Shown: positions 38,402 through 48,870 of the stretch, piece by piece
How the letters are laid out: each line of letters starts with the position of its first letter
Numbering within the stretch: the first letter of the stretch is position 1
Made by a program: the position numbers and the translations under genes
Assembly (NCBI RefSeq): GCF_041734735.1
Contig: NC_134907.1
Span: 3,953,510-4,017,509 of the forward strand
Length of the DNA stretch: 64,000 nt
From: Babylonia areolata
Lineage: Eukaryota; Mollusca; Gastropoda; Neogastropoda; Buccinidae
Reading direction: 5' to 3'
The notes under the pieces: generated by a model
Databases searched by the model: none
What the model was told of the DNA's origin: nothing
Seen by the model: the letters and a program-made list of their open reading frames with translations, nothing else

Positions 38402-41400
38402 ATGAATAGTCTAAAAATATCATCCTTAAACTGCCAGGGGCTAGGTGCTTTTCAAAAAAGGAAAGATGTTTTACAATACTTAAGGCAAAAACAATATTCA
38501 GTCTATTTTTTACAAGATACACACTTTACAAAAAAGATGGAGAGACAAATAAGGGCTGAATGGGGTTATGAATGTGTTTTTTCATCTAATAATTCTAGGT
38601 CACGAGGAGTAGCTATCTTGCTGAATAACAACTTTCAGTTCAAAATTAAAAAAACCATTACAGATACTCATGGTAATTATATCATTTTGGTCTTAAACAT
38701 ATTTGATATTGAAATTCTATTGGTAAATCTTTATGGCCCTAACAGAGATGACCCTATATTTTTTGAAGAAATTCAGAAAAAAGTTGAAGAGCAAGAAATT
38801 TCTAACGTCATAATGGGAGGGGATTGGAATTTAGTAATGAATCCCAACGTAGACTACCACAATTATAAGCATGTGAATAATCGGGGAGCACAAGAAAGAG
38901 TTTTAAAGATGATAGATGACTTACAGTTAGTAGATATATGGAGGGAACTCAATACTGAAGTCTTAAGATACACTTGGAGGAGACCAACTCCCTTACAACA
39001 AAGCCGTCTTGACTTCTTCTTGATCTCAGATAACCTGGTTACTGATGTTAAAGACGCTGATATTTTGTACGGTTATAGAAGTGACCACTCTTTAGTCAAA
39101 GTTGACTTAGTATTTAATACAGAACCCAAAAGAAAACCTTTTTGGAAATTTAACTCATCTTTACTTAGAGACAGTGATTATATTAAGTTAGTGAAAGAAA
39201 CAATAGAGAAAATAAAGGAACAGTATGCAGTATTACCTTACACACGAGAAAATATATGTAATATCCCGAATGATGAAATTCAGTTTACTATAAGCAGCCA
39301 GCTCTTTTTAGATGTGTTGATAATGGAGATAAGAGCAAAAACTATAACTTTTGGAATAAGAAAGAAAAAGCAACAAATAGAAACAGAGGAAATGTTAGAA
39401 GAGGAAATACAACGACTCGAAAAGGAAGTTCGGTCGTATAATATAATCAGAGAATTGCAGGAGAAGACGGAAGAGCTCATACAGTTAAGGAATTTGAAAA
39501 TGGAAGGGATAGCTTTAAGATCTAAAGCAAGATGGGCATCTCAGGGTGAAAAAGTAAGTAAATATTTTTGTAATCTTGAAAAACGTCACTTTATCAGCAA
39601 ACACATGTTAAAGTTATTTACAGATCAAGGCAATATACTGACAGAAACAGATGAAATACTAAAGGCGACAAGACATTATTATGAAGACCTATACAAAGAA
39701 CAGAATGTAAAAGATTTAGATATTAGTGAGTATGTAAACAACTTACCCAGACTTGATGAGACAGAATCAAAACAACTAGAAGGATTAATTACAAGACAAG
39801 AAGCCACAGATGCTATCAGACGAATGCAAAACGACAAGAGTCCAGGTACAGATGGAATGACTGTAAATTTTTTCAAATTTTTTTGGAAGGACATTAGTGA
39901 CTTTGTTGTGAGATCACTGAATGAAGGATTTATAAGTGGAGAAATGTCAACGACACAGAAAGAAGGATTAATTACATGCCTGCCAAAAGGGGATAAACCA
40001 AGGGAATACTTAAAAAACTGGAGGCCTATATCCTTGTTAAACGTTATTTATAAGATAGGATCAGCATGCATAGCTAGTAGAATTAAGTCAGTCCTGCCTA
40101 AGTTAATAAATGAAGATCAGACAGGTTTCATTCCAGGTAGATACATTGGTGATAACTTAAGAATACTATATGACATCATGCATTACTTAGAAAAAGAAGA
40201 CATTTCAGGCTTACTAGTTTCAATAGACTTTGAAAAGGCATTTGATTCAGTAAACTGGGTATATATGAACAAGGTCTTAAACGCTTTTGGATTTGGAGAA
40301 GATATATGTAAATGGGTAAGCACTTTTTATAGAAATATAAAGTCATATGTCATAGTAAATGGTAAGGTATCCCAGAGTTTCAGAGTACAAAGGGGGTGCC
40401 GCCAGGGAGACCCGATTTCGCCATACCTCTTTGTATTGTGCTCTGAGATTCTGGCATGTAAGATAAGGGAAGATGAGGGTATTAAAGGCATTAGCATATT
40501 GAACACCGAATTTAAAATTTGTCAGTTTGCCGATGACACAACTTTTACGTTAGAGGGAGATAAAGAATCGTATGAGAAATTATTCGAAACACTAAATAGA
40601 TTTGAAGAATTTTCAGGTCTGAAGTTAAATTATGATAAAACGCTAAATGTTTGGTTAGGGTGTATGAGAAATTCGAAAAGGAAGTATCTCCCAGAAAAGA
40701 ATATGAAATGGAACCCCCCCAAATTCAAGATTTTAGGTATATGGTTTTTAAACGATCTATCAAAAATAACTGAAGTGAACACAAGGGACAAATTAATAGA
40801 AGCAAAAAAATTATTCAAGATTTGGTCAAAACGTATATGCACACCCCTCGGTAGAATTGCTATTCTCAAATCTCTCATACTTTCAAAGCTAATATACTTA
40901 TGGATTCTTCTTCCAAACCCTCCAGACAAAGAAATAAAAGAATTACAGAGACTATGCTATGAATTCGTATGGGATAAAAAGCCAGATAAAATTAAAAGAA
41001 AATACTCAATACATAAAGTTGCAAATGGAGGAATAGGTATACCAGACATAAAAAAGTTTATACATGCTCTTAAGATAACATGGATAAGGAAATTATACAC
41101 AGGAACACCAAAGTGGAAGAGAATCTTACTTATAAAATGCCAAGAAATTAACTCACTAAATCTTTATGGTTCAAAAAAGTTTCTGACTATCGAATGTAAC
41201 CAATTTTGGAAAGATGTTTTTCAGGCATACTCGAATTTTACGAAACAAATAGAATTAAAAGAGTCACACGAGGTACTTGCAGAGCCCCTCTTTTATAACG
41301 ACAAATTTAGAGTTGGTAACAATACAATCCACTACAAATGTTGGACAAATAAGAATATATATCTGGTTAGAGATGTTGTTGATGAGAATGGGTGCTTCCT

Positions 41401-42190
41401 TAGTTACACATGCTTTAGAGAAAAATATAATATTAATGTAAATTATTTAGTGTATATGGGATTGATACATTCGATAAAAAGTTACTTAATTACACATAAT
41501 ATTTATCTAAGTGATAAAACCTGTAATGAACAATCGAAAGCACTACACTTAATATCCTCTACTATGAAAGGCTCGCAACTATATTATGATATACTTCTTG
41601 AACCACTCTTTATTTACAATATAAGTTCTTTTGTTAAGTGGGAGCAAAAATTAGATATCATCGTTAATTGGGTAACCACCATGAAGCAAATAAAAAAAGT
41701 AAAAGAGATAAAATTAAAGTGGTTTCAAATTAGAATTTGTCACAACATTTTAGTTACAAACAAAATTCTGAAGAAAATGGGTATTACAAACAGTGACAAG
41801 TGCAATTTTTGTAAAAATGAAATAGATTCAGTACAACATTATCTATGGTTTTGCAAGTTCTCTCAATTGTTTTGGAAGGAATTAGAGAACGTCTTAAAAG
41901 AAAGATGTGATACTTGCTCAAACGTTAAGTTAAACATAGAATTAGTTCTATTTGGAAATGATGAAATTACAAAAATAGATGAAATTTTCAACTATATTAT
42001 TCTTGTTGCAAAATATTTTGTTTATAAATGCAGAATAAATAAGATTAAACCATGTATAGAGCACTTTTTGAATGATTTAAGAAATAGTTATAAAGTAGAA
42101 AGATATATGCATTCAATGGAAATGTTAAGTGCTGTATTTATGAGAAAATGGTGTCCATATATAAAACTTCTTGAAAACAGTAACCCATAA
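38402..42190 (+). CDS. LINE ORF2: AP-type endonuclease and reverse transcriptase
   Basis: An intact frame of 1262 codons from Met 38402; an in-frame Met at 38375 would add nine residues. I prefer 38402 because the endonuclease fold begins at once (MNSLKISSLNCQG), as in related ORF2 proteins. The protein nicks target DNA and copies the element RNA from the exposed 3' end. Endonuclease, about residues 1-240: Asn10, Asp39 (LQDTH, where most relatives have Glu), Tyr111, Asp141 and Asn143 (GGDWN), Asp204 (RLDF), and the SDH triad at 227-229. A charged, coiled-coil-prone linker spans about 320-370. Reverse transcriptase, about 470-760: LKNWRPISLLN (538-548), DQTGFIPGR (572-580), Asp609 in SIDFEKAFDS, RGCRQGDPISP (664-674) and FADD (709-712), with Asp609, Asp711 and Asp712 as the catalytic acids. 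A C-terminal CX2CX8HX4C motif lies at 1134-1151. The length fits L1/Tx1 ORF2. It is AT-rich, unlike the flanking array. Confidence 0.97.
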   Translation: MNSLKISSLNCQGLGAFQKRKDVLQYLRQKQYSVYFLQDTHFTKKMERQIRAEWGYECVFSSNNSRSRGVAILLNNNFQFKIKKTITDTHGNYIILVLNIFDIEILLVNLYGPNRDDPIFFEEIQKKVEEQEISNVIMGGDWNLVMNPNVDYHNYKHVNNRGAQERVLKMIDDLQLVDIWRELNTEVLRYTWRRPTPLQQSRLDFFLISDNLVTDVKDADILYGYRSDHSLVKVDLVFNTEPKRKPFWKFNSSLLRDSDYIKLVKETIEKIKEQYAVLPYTRENICNIPNDEIQFTISSQLFLDVLIMEIRAKTITFGIRKKKQQIETEEMLEEEIQRLEKEVRSYNIIRELQEKTEELIQLRNLKMEGIALRSKARWASQGEKVSKYFCNLEKRHFISKHMLKLFTDQGNILTETDEILKATRHYYEDLYKEQNVKDLDISEYVNNLPRLDETESKQLEGLITRQEATDAIRRMQNDKSPGTDGMTVNFFKFFWKDISDFVVRSLNEGFISGEMSTTQKEGLITCLPKGDKPREYLKNWRPISLLNVIYKIGSACIASRIKSVLPKLINEDQTGFIPGRYIGDNLRILYDIMHYLEKEDISGLLVSIDFEKAFDSVNWVYMNKVLNAFGFGEDICKWVSTFYRNIKSYVIVNGKVSQSFRVQRGCRQGDPISPYLFVLCSEILACKIREDEGIKGISILNTEFKICQFADDTTFTLEGDKESYEKLFETLNRFEEFSGLKLNYDKTLNVWLGCMRNSKRKYLPEKNMKWNPPKFKILGIWFLNDLSKITEVNTRDKLIEAKKLFKIWSKRICTPLGRIAILKSLILSKLIYLWILLPNPPDKEIKELQRLCYEFVWDKKPDKIKRKYSIHKVANGGIGIPDIKKFIHALKITWIRKLYTGTPKWKRILLIKCQEINSLNLYGSKKFLTIECNQFWKDVFQAYSNFTKQIELKESHEVLAEPLFYNDKFRVGNNTIHYKCWTNKNIYLVRDVVDENGCFLSYTCFREKYNINVNYLVYMGLIHSIKSYLITHNIYLSDKTCNEQSKALHLISSTMKGSQLYYDILLEPLFIYNISSFVKWEQKLDIIVNWVTTMKQIKKVKEIKLKWFQIRICHNILVTNKILKKMGITNSDKCNFCKNEIDSVQHYLWFCKFSQLFWKELENVLKERCDTCSNVKLNIELVLFGNDEITKIDEIFNYIILVAKYFVYKCRINKIKPCIEHFLNDLRNSYKVERYMHSMEMLSAVFMRKWCPYIKLLENSNP

Positions 42191-42238
42191 CAAAATAGTA
42201 TGAAAGATCAAAATGCACAATAATAATGAAGGCTCAAT

Positions 42239-42317
42239 GATATATATATGTATGTATATATATATGTATGCATATATATGTATGTGTATATATATGTGTA
42301 TATATATGTGTGTATAT

Positions 42318-42403
<86 letters not shown>

Positions 42404-42430
42404 ATATATGTATATATATATATATATATA
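42239..42430. repeat. (TA)n tract with TG interruptions
   Basis: About 192 bases of TATATA with TGTATG interruptions, densest after 42327. It starts about 50 bases after the ORF2 stop and is followed by ATTAAAAAAAAAAA. Such tracts are self-complementary. Confidence 0.95.
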
Positions 42431-42892
42431 ATTAAAAAAAAAAACTTGAACAGATGTACGTGAATGTGTAAGTATGCGAGTATGTAAATAATATATGCAT
42501 GTGTGTATTCATGTGCACTTATGTGTCTGCAGTAATAATGTTTAACACGACTGTGTAATGGGTGTTTTATATAGTCACGTATAGAAAACTAGAGGAAATG
42601 TGTTCATACATAAGATATCCTATGTGTGGGTTGTGTTCTTTTCACATTACGTTAGCGAAGCAAAGTGTCCATAACTCTATGCTGATGCTATTATATGTTA
42701 TAAAACTGCACTGTTACACATGATGAAAATGTGTCCACCTTGACCAAATTAAGAACAATATATTATAAGTATAATGACTTATGATGACGATGTTATTGTT
42801 AATGTACACTGTATTCATTTTTTTTTCTTTCTTTGTTTTTTTCCCCTTTCTTTTCCATCTACTCTGAATTGTTATAATGAATTTATGTACAA

Positions 42893-42898
42893 AATAAA
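42893..42898 (+). promoter_or_regulatory. Poly(A) signal AATAAA of the LINE
   Basis: A canonical AATAAA 27 bases before the first A of the tail. This is the usual spacing for cleavage and polyadenylation and confirms the direction of the element. Confidence 0.85.
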
Positions 42899-42925
42899 AC
42901 GGTGGTCGACCCAAGAAAGTCCGGG

Positions 42926-42953
42926 AAAAAAAAAAAAAAAAAAAAAAAAAAAA
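42926..42953 (+). other. A tail of the LINE (28 A; the last one or two may be target)
   Basis: An uninterrupted A28 run after GTCCGGG. It is followed at once by GAAGAAGCACAACAA, the second copy of the target repeat. A pure long tail is expected of a recent insertion. Confidence 0.9.
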
Positions 42954-42968
42954 GAAGAAGCACAACAA
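42952..42968 (+). repeat. Target-site duplication, right copy
   Basis: Exact match to 36176-36192. The first two A residues cannot be told apart from the tail. Confidence 0.7.
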
Positions 42969-43889
42969 AAAAAACAACAACCACAACAATTAGCAAAACA
43001 ACAAGAACAAGCACAACAACAAAATGAATCACAAAAACAACAAGAAGCATAACAACAACAACAACAACAAGAAGCACAACAACAAGAAGCACAACAACAA
43101 TAAGCAGAAGAACAACAACAAGCACAACAAAAACAACAAGCACAACAACAACACAACAAAAAGAGGCACAACAACAAAATCAACAACCACAACATTTAGA
43201 ACAACAACAACAGCAAGCACAACAACAAGAAGCACACCAACAACAAGAAGCACAACAACAAGGAGAACAACAAACAGAAGCACAACAAGAAAAACAACAA
43301 CCACAACAATTATCACAACAACAACAACAGCAACAACAACTAGAAATAATAAAAATTTCACAAGAAGCACAACAACAACAACAAGCACAACAACAACAAG
43401 AAGACGCATAACAACAAGAACAAGAAGCACAACAACAATAACAACAAGAAGCACAACAACAACAAGAAGCACATAAACAACAACCACAACAACACCAGCA
43501 AGCACAACAACAACAACAGCAACAACAAGCACAACAACAACAAATTTCACAACAACAAGCACAACAACAACAACAAGCACAACAACAACAACAAGAACAA
43601 CAACAAGCACATAAACAACAACCACAACAACACCAGCAAACACAACAACAACAGCAGCAACAACAAGCACAACAACAACAACAAGCACAACAACAACAAC
43701 AAGCACAACAACAACAAGAACATAAACAACAACCACAACAACACCAGCAAGCACAACAACAACAGCAGCAACAACAAGCATAACAACAACAAATTTCACA
43801 ACAGCAAGCACAACAACAACAAGCACAACAACAACAACAGCAAGGACAATCAGAACAAGCACAACAAGAAGAACAAAAACAACAACAAC
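42969..43889. repeat. Array, right flank of the LINE
   Basis: The simple array resumes in the same strand sense as on the left. It opens with the third copy of the local unit (CACAACAATTAGCAAA). A later block of about 120-180 bases (ACATAAACAACAACCAC, CACCAGCAAGCAC, AAATTTCAC) repeats near 43470, 43610 and 43725, resembling 14660-14760. No gene. Confidence 0.85.
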
Positions 43890-44018
43890 AATAATACTAA
43901 TACTAATAATAATGATTATGCTGATGATGACAATATAATACTTTTACTACCAATAATAATACTAATAATAATAAGAAGAAGATTTTTTTTTATTACTATT
44001 ATTATCATATAATTATCA
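43890..44018 (+). repeat. T-rich island 7
   Basis: Full island with the ATGATTATGCTGATGATG variant core and a CTTTTACTACC segment in place of CTACTACTG. It shares that segment with island 8, so islands 7 and 8 form a subgroup. Ends TATAATTATC. Confidence 0.9.
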
Positions 44019-45665
44019 ACAACAACAAAAAGCACAACAACAAGCACAACAACAAGCACAAGGAGAAGAACAACAACAACAAGCACAACAACAACAACGA
44101 CAACAAGAAGCACAACAACAACAACAAGAACCACAGGAACAACAACATGAAGCACAACAACAACAAGAAATACAACAAGAAATACAACAAGCACAACAAC
44201 AACAACAAGCACAACAGCAACAAGCACAAGAACAGCAAAAAGCACAACAACAACATGCACAACAACAACAACATGCACAACAACAAGGAGAACAACAACA
44301 AGAAGGACAACAACAACAAGAAGAAGCACAACAACAACAACATCAACAATCAGAACAAGAAGCAAAACAACAACAACAAGCAGAACAACAACAACAACAA
44401 GCACAACAATAACAAGCAGCACAACAACAACAACAAGCACAACAGCAACAACATGCACAAGAAGAAGAACAACAACAACAAGCACAACACCAACAACGAC
44501 AACAAGAAGTAGAACAACAACAGCAACAACAACAACAAAACAACAAGAAGCACAGGAACAACAACACGAAGCACAACAACAACAACAACAGAAAGAAATG
44601 CAACAACAACAAGCACAACAACAAGCACAACAGCAACAAGCACAACAATAACGACATGCACAACAAGGAGAACAACAACAAGAAGCACAACAACAACAAG
44701 AAGGAGCACAACAACAGCAACAACAAACACAAAAACAAGCACAACAACAGAAACAACAAGCAGAACAACAACAACAACAACAACAAGAACATTGACAACA
44801 ACAAGGAAAACAACAACAATAACAACAAGCACAACAACAAGTAAAACAACAACAACATTAACAAGCAGAACAACAATAAGTACATCACTAACAAGCGCAA
44901 GAACAACAAGTACAACAACAACAAGTACAACAAAAACAATCCCCCAAAAAATAACAACTACAATAACAAGAAGCACAACAACAACAACAACAAAGTTGAC
45001 AACAACAACAACAAACACAACAACAACAACAAGCACAACAACAGCAAAAGAACAGCAAAAAGCAACAAGCAACAACATACAACAACAACAACATGCACAA
45101 CAACAAGGAGAACAACAACAAGAAGGACAACAACAACAAGAAGAAGCCACAACAACAACAACATCAACAATCAGAACAAGAAGCAAACAACAACAACAAG
45201 CAGAACAACAACAACAAACAAGCACAACAATAACAAGCAGCACAACAACAACAACAAGCACAACAGCAACAACATGCACAAGAAGAAGAACAACAACAAC
45301 AAGCCACAACACCAACAACGACAACAAGAAGTAGAACAACAACAGCAACAACAACAACAAAACAACAAGAAGCACAGGAACAACAACACGAAGCACAACA
45401 ACAACAAGAAATACAACAGAAAGAAATGCAACAACAACAAGCACAACAACAAGCACAACAGCAACAACATTAACAAGCAGAACAACAATAAGTACATCAC
45501 TAACAAGCGCAAGAACAACAAGTACAACAACAACAAGTACAACAAAAACAATCCCCCAAAAAATAACAACTACAATAACAAGAAGCACAACAACAACAAC
45601 AACAAAGTTGACAACAACAACAACAAACACAACAACAACAACAAGCACAACAACAACAACAAGGA
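44019..45665. repeat. Array with a duplication of 0.6-0.8 kb
   Basis: The landmark AATAAGTACATCACTAAC and the following CAATCCCCCAAAAAATAAC occur near 44875 and 45487 (spacing 612). The upstream landmark ATCAACAATCAGAACAAG occurs near 44341 and 45163 (spacing 822). The second copy is thus about 210 bases shorter inside. Elsewhere the copies are closely alike, with small one-base differences that change the reading phase. Confidence 0.8.
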
Positions 45666-46290
45666 TACCAACAACAAGTACAACAAAATAACAACAACAA
45701 GCAGCATAACAACATGCACAACGACAACAAGCACAACAACCACAACAACATCAAGCACAACAACAACATGAACAACAACAACAACAAGCACAACATCATC
45801 AAGCACAACAACAACAAACACAAAAACAACAACAGAAAGAAGCACAACAACAAAAGCAATAACCACAACAATAGTTAAAACAGCATCAACAAGCACAACA
45901 ACAACAAGAACAACAACAACAAGAACAACAAGAAGGACAACAACAACCAGAAACACAACAACAATAACCAGAACAAGCACAACAACAACAACAAGCACAA
46001 CAACAAGGAGAACAAAAACAAGGACACCAACAACAACAAGCACAACAACAACAACAACATCAACAATCAGAGCAACAACAAGAAGCAAAACAAAAAAAAA
46101 CGAGTAGAACAACAAGCACAACAACAAGCACACCAACAACAACCAGCACAGCAACATCCAGCACAACAACAACCAGGACAACAACAACAACAAGCACAAC
46201 AAGCAAAACAACAACAAGCACAACAAGCAAAACAACAAGCAGAACAACAACAACAACAAGCACAAGACAAGAAGAACAAAAACAACAACA
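45666..46290. repeat. AAC/AAGCAC array
   Basis: Ordinary array with AAGGATACCAAC, ACAATAGTTAAAACAG and an A9 run near 46090. No gene or other element seen. Confidence 0.83.
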
Positions 46291-46315
46291 ATAATACTAA
46301 TACTAATACTAATAA
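46291..46315 (+). repeat. T-rich island stub
   Basis: Only the first 25 bases of the island (ATAATACTAATACTAATAC) are present, then the sequence returns to AAGCACAAGAAGG. The preceding CAAGAAGAACAAAAACAAC is the usual lead-in, so this is a truncated island and not a chance match. Confidence 0.75.
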
Positions 46316-48870
46316 GCACAAGAAGGTTAAGAACAACAACAACAACAAGCACAACAACAACAACCAGCACAACAACAACAACCACAGCACAACAAGAAGC
46401 ACAACAACAACATGAAGCACAAAAACCACAAGAAGCACAAAAACCACAAGAAGCACAACAACAACCAGCACAAGAACAAAAACCAGCACGACAGAAACAA
46501 CCAGCACACCAACAACAACCAGCACAGCAACATCCAGCACAACAACAACCAGCACAACAACAACAACCAGCACAACAACAACAAGAAGCACTATAACAAT
46601 AACAACAAGAACAACAAGAAGAACAACAAAAACAAGCACAACAACAGCAATAACAAAAAGAACAAGCACAACAACAGCAAACACAACAACAAGCACAAGA
46701 ACAACAACAACAACCAGCACAACAATAACAAGAAGAAGCATAACAACAAAAAGTACAACAACAAAAACAAGAAGCACAACAACCACAACAATAACAAGCA
46801 CAAGAAGAAGCACAACAACAAGAATCACAACAACAACAACAAGAACCAAAACAAGCACAACAACAACAACAAGCACAATAACAAGAACAAGAAGAAGAAG
46901 CACAACAAGAAGCACAACACTAACAAGAAGCACAAGAACAACAAGAAAGCACAACAACAACTACAACAAGAAGCACAACACCAACAACAACAAAAAGAAG
47001 CAAAACAACAACAACAACCAGCACAACAACAACAACAGTACAACAACAAGAAGCACAACAACAAAAAGAACAAGAAGCACAGCAACATCCAGCACAAAAA
47101 CAACAGGCACAACAACAACAACCAGCACAACAACAGTAACCTGCACAACAACAACCAGCACAACAAGGAGAAGCAGCACAACAAGAAGAAGCAGCACAAC
47201 AACAACATCAAGAAATACAAAAACAAGCACAAAAACAAGATCAAGAAGCAGAACTACAACAACAAGGAAAACAACAACAATAACAACAAGCCCAACAACA
47301 ACAACAAGCAAAACAACAAAAACATTGACAAACTGGACAACAACAAGCACATCAATAACAAGCACAACTACAACAAGTACAACAACAAGGACAACAAAAA
47401 CAACAACAATAACAACATGAAGAACAACAACAACAAGCAGAAGAACAACAAGCACAACACCAACAAGCACAACAACAACAACAAGCACAACAACAACAAC
47501 AAGCACAACAACAAAAACAACCACAACAATTATCACAACAGCAACAACAAGCACAACAACAACGACCACAACAACAACAACACTCCACAAAACTACATCA
47601 ATCCCAAAAACAATAACAACTACAATAAGAAGCACAACAACAACAACAACAACAAACTGACAACAACAAGCACAACAAGAACAACGACAGACACAACAAC
47701 AACAAGCTCAATAACAACAACCAGCACAACAACAAGAAGCAGCACAACAACAAGCATAACAACAGCAACAATAATAAGCACAACAACAAGCACAACAATA
47801 ATGACAACAAAAACAAGAAGCACCTCAACAACAACAACAACAAGCACAACAAAAAGCACAACAACAACAATAACAACAAGAAGCACAACAACAACAACAA
47901 CAAGCAGAACAACAACAACAAAAACAACAACAAAAAACAACCACAACAATTATCACACCATCAACAACAAGCACAACAACAACAACAACAACAATCCCCA
48001 AAACAACAACAATCCCAGGACAACAACAAAGACAACAACAACAATAAGCACAACAACAACAACAACAAGCAAACAATCAACAAGCACAACAACAACCACC
48101 ACAACAACAGCAACCACCACAAGAACAACCAGCACAGCAAGAAGAAGCAGCACAACAAGTAGGAGCAGCACAACAACAACATCAACAAATACAAAAACAA
48201 GATCAAGAAGCAGAACAACAACAAGCACAACAATAATGACAACAAAAACAAGAAGCACCTCAACAACAACAACAAGCACAACAAAAAGCACAACAACAAC
48301 AAGAAGCACAACAAAAAGTACAACAACAACAAGTACAACACCAACAAGAAGCACAACAACAATAACAATAAGAACAAGCACAACAAGAATCACAGCAACA
48401 ACAAGAACAAAAAGAATCACCACAAGAATATCAAGTACAATAACAACAACAACAACACAGGAAGAAGCACAATAACAAGCACAACACTAACAAGCACAAC
48501 AACAACAAAAAACACAACAACAAGCACAACTACAACAACAACAAGCACAACACAAACAATAAAAACAAGAAGCACATTAACAGGAAGAAGCAGTACAACA
48601 ACAACAATAAGCATAACAACAACAAAAATAAGAAGCACAACAACAACAACAAGCACAACAATAATGACATCAAAAACAAGAAGCATCTCAACAACAACAA
48701 CAAAAAGCACAACAACAACAAGAACAAAAAGAAGCACCACAAGAATAACAAGCACAATAATAACAACAACACAGCAACAAGCACAACACTAACAACCACA
48801 ACAAGCACAACAACAACAAGCACAACAACAACAAACACAACAACAAGAAAGATGACAACAACAAGCACAA
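46316..48870. repeat. Array containing a diverged copy of the 1.13-kb unit
   Basis: About 46820-47950 follows the same landmark order as the units at 27.6-34.2 kb: CAGTAACCTGCAC, ACATTGACAAACTGGAC, ACAATTATCAC and CACTCCACAAAACTACATC. It has many small differences, so it is an older or separately evolving relative. A CCCCAAAACAACAACAATCCC-like landmark near 47997 recurs near 58757. Reading phase shifts several times here. Confidence 0.82.

Larger units (their letters stand above)
42191..42925 (+). other. LINE 3' UTR
   Basis: Non-coding sequence between the ORF2 stop and the A tail. It contains a 192-bp TA/TG tract, then about 490 bases of AT-rich single-copy-looking sequence with a T-rich run near 42818-42843. 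No further frame of interest is seen. Confidence 0.85.
36193..42951 (+). mobile_element. LINE (non-LTR retrotransposon), L1/Tx1-type, with intact ORF2
   Basis: A 6.76-kb insertion in the triplet array. Order: leader without ORF1 (about 36201-38401), ORF2 (38402-42190), 3' UTR with a long TA tract, AATAAA and an A tail of 28 bases. The flanking 16-17-bp direct repeats and A tail are typical of target-primed reverse transcription. The apurinic-type endonuclease plus the RT signatures place it in the L1/Tx1 group. These families usually also carry an ORF1, which I do not find. The first eight bases (36193-36200, CAACAAGC) look like array and may be leftover target sequence, so the true 5' end may be 36201. 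An open ORF2 with no visible damage suggests a young copy. Confidence 0.9.

Noticed and set aside
37906-38409. 167-codon frame upstream of ORF2, as a possible ORF1
   Set aside because: It begins inside a CA repeat, runs through T-rich sequence giving F/V-rich residues, and shows no RNA-binding, coiled-coil or zinc-knuckle feature. It overlaps the ORF2 start in the other frame only by chance.
42893-42968. A host gene ending at the AATAAA and A run
   Set aside because: The signal and tail belong to the LINE: ORF2 lies upstream on the same strand and the target repeat follows the tail directly.
46412-48475. 687-codon + strand frame
   Set aside because: It passes from N/K/H to Q/E/A and to T/S repeats, that is, through different phases of the same array. 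It is simply a stretch with few in-frame stops.
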